A DNA stretch of 7,837 nt, from contig JAITEK010000085.1 of the NCBI GenBank assembly GCA_031282085.1, forward strand, positions 1-7,837. Direction: 5' to 3'. Source of the stretch: Coriobacteriales bacterium (GTDB taxonomy: Bacteria > Actinomycetota > Coriobacteriia > Coriobacteriales > UBA8131). The notes beneath the pieces are model-generated. The model made no database searches. It was not told the DNA's origin and worked only from the letters and a program-made list of their open reading frames with translations. Positions 1-4,978 of the stretch are shown here, one piece after another. Position numbers and translations under genes: made by a program. Every line of letters begins with the position of its first letter. The first letter of the stretch is position 1.

Positions 1-2
1 TC

Positions 3-74
3 CCCTTCCTCATCGAGTGCGTCCTCGGCTTCCTCAACCAACACGGCATATATCTCGAGTCTCGCTCTGTATGA
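3..74 (+). CDS. possible 3' end of an upstream gene (partial)
   Basis: This frame is open from the left edge to a TGA at 72-74 and would end in ...GFLNQHGIYLESRSV. Of its first fifteen codons, fourteen end in G or C, which is the pattern expected of a coding frame in this GC-rich genome; the other two plus frames are Ser- or Pro/Arg-rich and look like shadows. I do not recognise the protein from 23 residues. The call is tentative because one minus-strand frame over the same bases is also open (acidic, Glu/Asp-rich), although it has no start codon with a ribosome site. No terminator is visible between this stop and the cydA leader. Confidence 0.3.
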   Translation, partial: PFLIECVLGFLNQHGIYLESRSV

Positions 75-163
75 AGGTTTCGTGACAATGGAAGAATGAC
101 AAGAGAGAGGAGTGGGAACGGGGATGGGTAATCAAAGAAATTTTATTAATTACGTTTTAAGGG

Positions 164-207
164 GTTTACCCACAACGGGTTGAGGAGTAAACTGACGGTC
201 ATACAAA
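164..207 (+). promoter_or_regulatory. candidate cydAB promoter
   Basis: Two weak sigma-70-like pairs can be read. One is TTGAGG (180-185), a 16-nt spacer, then TACAAA (202-207). The other is TTTACC (165-170), a 17-nt spacer, then TAAACT (188-193). The first would put the transcription start inside the dyad at 208-228, a classical repressor position. Both hexamer pairs match the consensus only partially, so the choice is uncertain. Confidence 0.3.
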
Positions 208-228
208 ATGTTACCAAAACGGTAACAT
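208..228 (+). promoter_or_regulatory. perfect palindrome, candidate operator of cydAB
   Basis: ATGTTACC (208-215) and GGTAACAT (221-228) are exact reverse complements separated by the 5-base spacer AAAAC. An 8-bp perfect dyad in an AT-rich leader about 70 bases before the cydA start is typical of a dimeric transcription-factor site. The sequence is not an FNR, CRP or Rex consensus, so I do not assign a regulator. It could also form an RNA hairpin, but there is no following T-run, so it is not a terminator. Confidence 0.6.
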
Positions 229-284
229 ATGGAAGGGAGCACGTTTCCTTCCAGACATCTTCCAACGGGTAGTTGGCGTACGAG

Positions 285-292
285 AAAGGAGG
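285..292 (+). promoter_or_regulatory. ribosome binding site of cydA
   Basis: AAAGGAGG is a near-perfect Shine-Dalgarno sequence 5 nt before the ATG at 298. It decides the start: the in-frame ATG at 229 would add 23 non-conserved polar residues and has only a weak purine stretch before it. Confidence 0.9.
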
Positions 293-297
293 GGACT

Positions 298-1701
298 ATG
301 GAACTGTTGACGGATGCTGTACTGCTGTCGCGTTTACAATTCGCGATCTGCGTCATCTTCCACTTCCTGTTCGTTCCATTGTCCATCGGCTTGGGGTTGT
401 TCGTAGCTCTGGCCGAAACGCGTTACTACAAGACCGGTGACCCCAAGGACAAGGCGGCCACGAAGTTCTGGGCGAAGATTTTCACCACGACCTTCATCAT
501 CGGCGTCGCTACGGGTATCACCATGGAGTTCAGCTTTGGAACCAACTGGGCGGATTATTCTCGCTACGTTGGCGACATCTTCGGTGCGCCGCTGGCCGCC
601 GAGGCGCTGCTGGCCTTCTTCCTCGAGTCAATCTTCCTGGGCATAGTGCTTTTCGCGCGGGAGAAGATCTCGAAGAAACTGTATCTCGTTTCCACCTGGC
701 TCGTGTTCGCCGGCTCCGCTCTCTCTGCGCTCTGGATTCTCATCGCGAATTCCTGGATGCAGACCCCCGCGGGCTATGAGGACCTGGGCACCAAGGCGGA
801 GATCACCGACTTCTGGGGTGCCGCGCTCAATCCCTCCACGATTGCGCGTTATCTGCACACGGTAGACTCGGTCATCATCCTCGCCTCGTTCGTCGTCATC
901 GCCGTCGGCGCGTACTACCTGCTTCGCAAGACGCATGTAGACGCCGGCAAGAAGTTCGTCAAGACCGGCCTCATCGTCGGTATCGTCAGCGTTGTCCTTA
1001 TGCTCCCCTTCGCGCATATGCAGGCTACCGTGGTTGCCGAGGAGCAGCCCGCCAAGTTTGCCGCGCTGGAGGGACAATGGGAGGACGGCCCCGCGGCATT
1101 CACGATCCTCGGTTGGGTCGATGAAGACTCCAAGACCACGGTCGGCCTTGCGATTCCTGGCGCCACCAGCCTGCTGGCTTCCTTTGACGCCAGCACCGAG
1201 TATCCCGGCCTGAACACCACCGAGAACGCGGTGTCCAGCTTCAGCGCCTATCCTGGCGTCAAGGCTGAGAGCTATCAAGGCGGCAACCCGCCGGTGAACT
1301 TCACCTTCCAGGCGTATCACCTCATGGTCGCGCTGTATCTCCTGCTCATCATCTGGCTCATCATCGCCGGTGTGACGCTCAAGGGCGCCAACAAGGGCAA
1401 GACCCTTGGCAAGGCTCCCCTGTACCTGCTCGTCTTCGGTCCGCTGATCCCATTTTTGTGCATTCAGTCGGGTTGGATCGTCGCTGAGGTTGGTCGTCAG
1501 CCGTGGGTTGTCTACAACCTGCTCAAGACCGCCGACGCAGTATCTCCGGTCGTAAGCGCTCCCGAGCTGCTTATCACCATCACGCTCTTCGTCGTATTCT
1601 ACCTCGTGCTCTTTATCGCCTGGCTGCGCCTCGTGCTCGGCCAGATCAAGAAGGGCCCGCAGGTTGAGGAAGCACCCGCTGCACCGAAGGGTGGTGAGTG
1701 A
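298..1701 (+). CDS. cydA: cytochrome bd quinol oxidase subunit I (CydA)
   Basis: This is the catalytic subunit of the membrane-bound cytochrome bd oxidase, which oxidises quinol and reduces O2 to water, contributing to proton-motive force without pumping protons. The 467-residue protein has about nine hydrophobic helices. By alignment from memory with E. coli CydA, the key residues are present: His22 (E. coli His19), Glu102 and Glu110 in the proton/heme region (Glu99, Glu107), His187 and Met343 as heme b558 ligands (His186, Met393), Lys253 and Glu258 in the quinol loop (Lys252, Glu257), and the GRQPW motif at 399-403 with Glu397 (Glu445) and Arg400 (Arg448). The motif TMEFSFGTNW (75-84) is also typical. 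The protein is shorter than E. coli CydA (522 residues), mainly because the Q-loop between helices six and seven (about 242-339) is of the short type. One oddity is His341, where E. coli has Arg391. The gene is followed at once by cydB. Confidence 0.97.
   Translation: MELLTDAVLLSRLQFAICVIFHFLFVPLSIGLGLFVALAETRYYKTGDPKDKAATKFWAKIFTTTFIIGVATGITMEFSFGTNWADYSRYVGDIFGAPLAAEALLAFFLESIFLGIVLFAREKISKKLYLVSTWLVFAGSALSALWILIANSWMQTPAGYEDLGTKAEITDFWGAALNPSTIARYLHTVDSVIILASFVVIAVGAYYLLRKTHVDAGKKFVKTGLIVGIVSVVLMLPFAHMQATVVAEEQPAKFAALEGQWEDGPAAFTILGWVDEDSKTTVGLAIPGATSLLASFDASTEYPGLNTTENAVSSFSAYPGVKAESYQGGNPPVNFTFQAYHLMVALYLLLIIWLIIAGVTLKGANKGKTLGKAPLYLLVFGPLIPFLCIQSGWIVAEVGRQPWVVYNLLKTADAVSPVVSAPELLITITLFVVFYLVLFIAWLRLVLGQIKKGPQVEEAPAAPKGGE
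1690..1697 (+). promoter_or_regulatory. ribosome binding site of cydB inside the cydA end
   Basis: GGTGGTGA differs by one base from GGAGGTGA and lies 6 nt before the ATG at 1704. It is too close to serve the alternative GTG at 1698, which overlaps the cydA stop by four bases, so ATG 1704 is preferred. The arrangement implies translational coupling of the two oxidase subunits. Confidence 0.6.
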
Positions 1702-1703
1702 TC

Positions 1704-2873
1704 ATGCTATTGAGCACTGGAGATCCTGTACATGACATCTTTGCCATTCTGTGGTTTTTGCTGATTGCTGTTCTGCTGATCGGTTACTTCATTCTCGACG
1801 GCTTTGACCTCGGCTCTGGTATTCTCTATCCCTTCATCGCAAAGAAGGAGAATGAGAAGGCGCTGGTTCGCCGTGCCGTTGGCCCTCTGTGGGACGGTAA
1901 CGAGGTCTGGCTGCTGACCGCAGGCGGTGCGCTCTTTGCGGCTTTCGCCCCGGCCTATGCTACGAGTTTCTCGGGCTTCTACCTGGCCATTATCCTGGTG
2001 TTGTTCGGTCTCATCTTCCGCGCGATTTCAATCGAGTATCGTGATCGCGATCCCAAGTGGAAGAAGTTCTGGGACATCGCTTTCTTCCTTGGTAGCTTCC
2101 TGCCGGCCCTGCTGTTCGGCGCTGCTATCGGTAACGTCATCGAAGGCGTACGTCTCGTCGGCGCGGGCGATATAGCTGGTACCTCCGCAGCCGCCGTTGC
2201 CAGTGCAGACACTGCTGCTTGGTTCGCGGGCCTGTCGCCTGGTGACTATGCTGGTGGTTTCTTCTCGCTGCTCAATCCCTTCGCGTTGCTGTGCGCCATC
2301 ACGGGACTTGTGGCCTTCATCACCCAGGGCGCCGCATGGATCGCCCTCAAGGTGCCGGTAGGCAGCGAGCTTCACAAGCGCGCCGTCTCGGCCCGTTCGA
2401 TCTTCAACATCCTTGAGCTGGTTGTCTTCGTGCTCACGAGCGCCATCTTCTTTATCGGCGTGGCGCCGACCTTCGACGGCCGCAGCCTCCTGCCACTCGC
2501 GTACGTCTTTGCGGGCGTATTCGTCATCGGCTGGGCGCTGGCTCGCTTCTTCATCAGCAAGGGCAACGACCTGTTGAGCTTCTTGGCGACCAACATCATC
2601 CCGGTTGCCCTGATTGGCATCACAGCAGCCTCGCTGTTCCCGAATCTCATTCCGGCGGCAGTCAATCCGGAAGGACCCATCACGTACTTCCTGCTTCCCG
2701 GAGCGGATATTCCTGCTGATTCCATCACGATATTCAACGCCGCGAACTCTCTGCTCTGTCTCACCGCGATGACCATCATCACCGTTATCGCTCTGCCGAT
2801 AGTGCTTGTCTATCACGTCATCATCTATCGCACTTTCCGCGGCAGGATCAGCGAGGAAGACACAGGGTATTAA
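1704..2873 (+). CDS. cydB: cytochrome bd quinol oxidase subunit II (CydB)
   Basis: CydB is the second large subunit of cytochrome bd, forming a membrane heterodimer with CydA and stabilising the heme groups. The 389-residue product is close to the usual CydB length (E. coli about 379). It has about nine hydrophobic segments and the family signatures LDGFDLG (31-37) and GPLWDGNEVWL (60-70), plus the later SLLNPFALL segment. The start at 1704 lies 2 nt after the cydA stop; a GTG at 1698 would add two residues and cannot be excluded. An Ala-rich stretch (about 155-175) lies in the loop before SLLNPFALL. The gene is followed after about 30 nt by a strong terminator, so the operon as seen is cydAB only. 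The CydDC transporter needed for assembly and the small CydX subunit are not encoded in the window. Confidence 0.96.
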   Translation: MLLSTGDPVHDIFAILWFLLIAVLLIGYFILDGFDLGSGILYPFIAKKENEKALVRRAVGPLWDGNEVWLLTAGGALFAAFAPAYATSFSGFYLAIILVLFGLIFRAISIEYRDRDPKWKKFWDIAFFLGSFLPALLFGAAIGNVIEGVRLVGAGDIAGTSAAAVASADTAAWFAGLSPGDYAGGFFSLLNPFALLCAITGLVAFITQGAAWIALKVPVGSELHKRAVSARSIFNILELVVFVLTSAIFFIGVAPTFDGRSLLPLAYVFAGVFVIGWALARFFISKGNDLLSFLATNIIPVALIGITAASLFPNLIPAAVNPEGPITYFLLPGADIPADSITIFNAANSLLCLTAMTIITVIALPIVLVYHVIIYRTFRGRISEEDTGY

Positions 2874-2900
2874 ATCAGAACCCTGGTCAACAAGGTTTTC

Positions 2901-2940
2901 GAAAGGAGGAGCCCCGGATTGCCCGGGGTTCTTCTTTTTT
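2901..2940 (+). terminator. rho-independent terminator of cydAB
   Basis: The core stem AGCCCCGG (2910-2917) pairs with CCGGGGTT (2923-2930) around the loop ATTGC, followed by a T-rich tract to 2940 ending in six Ts. The purine run at 2901-2909 can pair on with the T/C tract at 2931-2939, giving up to 17 pairs including four G-U pairs. It begins 28 nt after the cydB stop and separates cydAB from the next gene. Confidence 0.92.
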
Positions 2941-3219
2941 ATCCGCTCTCCCGGATTCACACGATTTATGTGACACGCCTTTTATGGGAGCTCCTATCCT
3001 TGAATGTCTGTTCCGGCAGGGTGTAGCCTCGGAGCAGGGCCGCAAGAGGGGCAGATACCTCATTCGAGCAAAAAGACCGGGCGATGCCGGTCAGCGCCTG
3101 TATGTCTTGCGCGGCATACGGCAGATGACCGCCCGCCTTGAAGGAATGGAGTTTGCGTGTGGCTCTTGGTATCATGGGATTCAGCTTGGCGATAGCGCAC
3201 GCGAGCCGTTCGTTATCTT
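2941..3219. other. intergenic region before the LuxR-type gene
   Basis: No convincing gene is seen on either strand. Open frames exist at 2984-3481 on plus and 2966-3175 on minus, but neither has a ribosome site or a recognisable domain, and the former runs out of frame into the regulator gene. A possible promoter is TTCACA (2956-2961), an 18-nt spacer and TTTTAT (2980-2985), which would give a leader of over 200 nt. An inverted repeat TCACA/TGTGA (2957-2961, 2969-2973) overlaps it. A minus-strand hairpin at 3070-3092 is listed separately. Confidence 0.4.
3070..3092 (-). terminator. terminator-like hairpin on the minus strand
   Basis: Read on the minus strand, GACCGG pairs perfectly with CCGGTC around a six-base loop and is followed directly by TTTTT (3074-3070). 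This is the form of a short intrinsic terminator, but the stem has only 6 bp and no minus-strand gene ends here. It could end an antisense or small RNA, be a relic, or be chance. Confidence 0.3.
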
Positions 3220-4842
3220 ATGTTCTGCAGGTTTCCGTTGTTTTGTAGGTTCTTCAACGACTACCACTGTGCGCTGGGAGGCTTTGCCCTTTTACTGGCT
3301 CTCGATGCGATGCTGCTCTGGGGCGGTTCCTTTCCCTTCCTGCCAGCGGAGATGCAAAGCTGGGAGCTGCTGTCAAACTTCTATCTGCTTCAGTCGCTTG
3401 CCTTCGGAGGCACGTTCCTCATCAGCATGTTCACCGCGTATTTCCTACCCTGGGTTACGCGCAGGGCCTTGGTCCTGGTAAGCGCCGCGCCGGTCTCCCT
3501 GGGGAGCCTGTGCCTTGTCGCGACCCTGTACCTGCCCGATGAGGCGATGCTCCTCGTCTGTATAAGCGCCCTGTTGCTGGGTGCGGGCTGTGCGAGCCTG
3601 CTGATACTGTGGCAGCGGTTCTTCGCGTCTCTGCCTGCCGAACGGGGCAACCGTTGCCTTATCATCGGGACCGGTCTGGCCGCCCTCATCTACCTTATCC
3701 TGGAGCTGGCCCTGCAACTGGCCCAGCACTTCATCCCCATCGCCTTCAGCGCCCTGCTCGTGCCGCTTGTTTTTGTGCCTCTTGGGGGGCTCTCCCTTGC
3801 CCTGGCGGCTCGCAGCGTGGACCTCGCCCAGCCAATGTTCGAGGACACGCCCTGCCACAACAAACGGGTTTATCTCAACACGGTCAAGACCTACGCGACG
3901 AGCGCGCTGTGTGTGGGCTGCCTGGGGCTTGCCAGCGGCATCGCCCGTGCGCTGGTACTCACCGACCCCTCGCTCGGGGCGCTGGTGAATATCGTGGCCA
4001 TGCTTGGCGCCCTCATATCTTCCATCGCCCTTCTCGTGTTGTGGCGGCAGGCTTCGTTTCGCTTCGATGTGCTGAGCGCCTTTCAGGTCGTGTTCCCCTT
4101 CATCACGACGGGCTTTCTGCTTCTGCCGTTCTTCGGTCTGGAGTTCCTGTACCTGTTCTCCGGGGCTCTCTATATGGCCTTTGTGTTCTCGGTTATGATA
4201 ATGATGATCCAGTGCTCGCAGGCTTCACGGGATTTTGGCATAAACCCGCAGTTCATCTATGGTTTTTTTGCGGCTGTCGTCTATGTGCTCCAGAGCTTCG
4301 GCTTTGTACTCGGTACGTGGTCTCGCGGCTTGGAGATACGGGAGACCGTGCAGTCGCAGCACGTCCTGCTCATCGCGCTTGCCGCGGTGTGGGTGCTCGC
4401 GCTGGCATTGTTCGCCGCGCGTGGTAAGGCGAATGACGCCTACGCACAGCTACACGCGAGCCCCTCTGAGATAGAGTTCTTACAGGAGGCCGGCCCTGCC
4501 GTCGCGGACGCTTCCCCTGCCGTGGACGTTTCTGCCGTCGCGGACGTTTCCCCCGCAGAGGACGAGGAGCGCAAGACAAGCGACAGGCGCCAGGGAGACC
4601 TCTCGCGGCAATGCACCCTCCTCAGACAACACTACTTACTCTCGTTGCGCGAGATAGAGGTTGTGGAACTTGTTGCCTGCGGCAACTCGGTGGCCTCCAT
4701 AGCCGACCGCCTCGTGGTCACCGAGAACACCGTTCGTACCCACATGAAGCGCATCTATAGCAAGCTCGCCATCCACAAGCGCCAAGAACTACTCGACCTT
4801 CTGGAAACCCTGGAGCAATCTGCAACGCAGCACTCGCGGTAG
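3220..4842 (+). CDS. membrane-anchored LuxR-family transcriptional regulator
   Basis: This 540-residue protein joins a multi-pass membrane domain to a DNA-binding domain. Roughly twelve hydrophobic segments fill residues 17-399, arranged like a transporter-type sensor. Residues 400-465 are a polar, acidic linker with an imperfect repeat (AVADASP, AVDVS, AVADVSP at 427-445). Residues about 474-530 form a LuxR/NarL-type (GerE) helix-turn-helix: LSLREIEVVELVACGNS, then IADRLVVTENTVRTHMKRIY with Val505, Thr507 and His508 in the recognition-helix region, then SKLAIHKRQELLDLL. No response-regulator receiver domain is present, so the signal is presumably sensed by the membrane part; the ligand is unknown. 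Such proteins are numerous in Eggerthella lenta and relatives, where some control nearby metabolic genes. The start is uncertain: ATG 3220 has no good ribosome site, an in-frame stop lies at 3193, and TTG 3238 with GCAGG before it is an alternative. Its position suggests control of cydAB, pntAB or both, which is inference. Confidence 0.9.
   Translation: MFCRFPLFCRFFNDYHCALGGFALLLALDAMLLWGGSFPFLPAEMQSWELLSNFYLLQSLAFGGTFLISMFTAYFLPWVTRRALVLVSAAPVSLGSLCLVATLYLPDEAMLLVCISALLLGAGCASLLILWQRFFASLPAERGNRCLIIGTGLAALIYLILELALQLAQHFIPIAFSALLVPLVFVPLGGLSLALAARSVDLAQPMFEDTPCHNKRVYLNTVKTYATSALCVGCLGLASGIARALVLTDPSLGALVNIVAMLGALISSIALLVLWRQASFRFDVLSAFQVVFPFITTGFLLLPFFGLEFLYLFSGALYMAFVFSVMIMMIQCSQASRDFGINPQFIYGFFAAVVYVLQSFGFVLGTWSRGLEIRETVQSQHVLLIALAAVWVLALALFAARGKANDAYAQLHASPSEIEFLQEAGPAVADASPAVDVSAVADVSPAEDEERKTSDRRQGDLSRQCTLLRQHYLLSLREIEVVELVACGNSVASIADRLVVTENTVRTHMKRIYSKLAIHKRQELLDLLETLEQSATQHSR
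4498..4554 (+). repeat. imperfect tandem repeat in the regulator linker
   Basis: Three units of 21, 15 and 21 bases, each beginning GCCGT and containing GGACG, encode AVADASP, AVDVS and AVADVSP. They lie in the acidic linker between the last membrane helix and the helix-turn-helix, where changes in unit number would change only the length of the tether. Confidence 0.6.
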
Positions 4843-4845
4843 TCG

Positions 4846-4863
4846 TGCGCCGCGTGCGGCGCA
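4846..4863 (+). terminator. GC-rich hairpin just after the regulator gene
   Basis: TGCGCCGC (4846-4853) and GCGGCGCA (4856-4863) are perfect reverse complements only two bases apart, beginning 3 nt after the stop codon. A smaller dyad GCGC-ATCA-GCGC follows at 4870-4881. Neither is followed by a T-run, so termination would be weak or of an atypical kind; read-through into pntAB is possible. Confidence 0.35.
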
Positions 4864-4905
4864 TGGAGAGCGCATCAGCGCGACACACAGGTCCTTCTTG
4901 CTGTG

Positions 4906-4938
4906 GTACCCTGTAGTCTTTGCAAGACTACAGGGTAC
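4906..4938 (+). promoter_or_regulatory. perfect 15-bp-arm inverted repeat upstream of pntA
   Basis: GTACCCTGTAGTCTT (4906-4920) is repeated exactly in reverse complement at 4924-4938, with only TGC between. It lies 40 nt before the pntA start. No T-run follows on either strand, so it is not a standard terminator. It is either a long operator for a dimeric regulator, with the LuxR-type protein encoded just upstream a candidate, or a stable hairpin in the pntAB leader RNA affecting translation or stability. The sequence alone does not separate these. Confidence 0.6.
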
Positions 4939-4978
4939 GTCGTGTGGGGCGCAAACAGAAGAAGGGCTGGGTGACAGT

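Larger units (their letters stand above)
75..297 (+). other. cydA leader / regulatory region
   Basis: These 223 bases contain no convincing gene. Bases 131-160 are strongly AT-rich in an otherwise GC-rich window, as in an UP element or promoter region. Downstream lie several inverted repeats: GGGT-TT-ACCC (162-171), CAAC-GG-GTTG (173-182), GTTTAC/GTAAAC (164-169 and 187-192), the perfect dyad at 208-228, and CCAAC/GTTGG (262-266 and 272-276). The density of dyads suggests that cydAB transcription is controlled here, possibly by more than one protein. Confidence 0.55.

Noticed and set aside
124..183. Nineteen-codon frame with AGGAG 11 nt upstream, a possible leader peptide
   Set aside because: It overlaps the probable promoter and dyads, the ribosome-site spacing is long, and it has no run of a regulatory codon.
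229..297. Upstream in-frame ATG at 229 as the cydA start
   Set aside because: The added 23 residues are polar and not part of the CydA family, and the strong ribosome site lies before ATG 298.
2902..2909. Perfect Shine-Dalgarno-like AAAGGAGG after cydB
   Set aside because: It is explained as the 5' arm of the extended terminator stem, pairing with the T/C tract at 2931-2938; no credible start and gene follow.
2028..2960. Long minus-strand open frame opposite cydB
   Set aside because: Highly charged, low-complexity composition typical of the complement of a membrane-protein gene with GC-rich third positions; cydB on plus is certain.
2957..2973. TCACA/TGTGA inverted repeat resembling a CRP site
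   Set aside because: The half-sites are in the reverse order to a CRP site (TGTGA first) with a 7-base spacer, so it does not fit that consensus.
2984..3481. Plus-strand open frame of 165 codons overlapping the regulator start
   Set aside because: Its second half is an out-of-frame shadow of the membrane regulator, its first half has no domain, and there is no ribosome site.
4898..4978. Upstream in-frame ATG at 4898 as the pntA start
   Set aside because: It would translate through the 33-base palindrome and add 27 residues absent from PntA; the family N-terminus MRIGIP begins at 4979.
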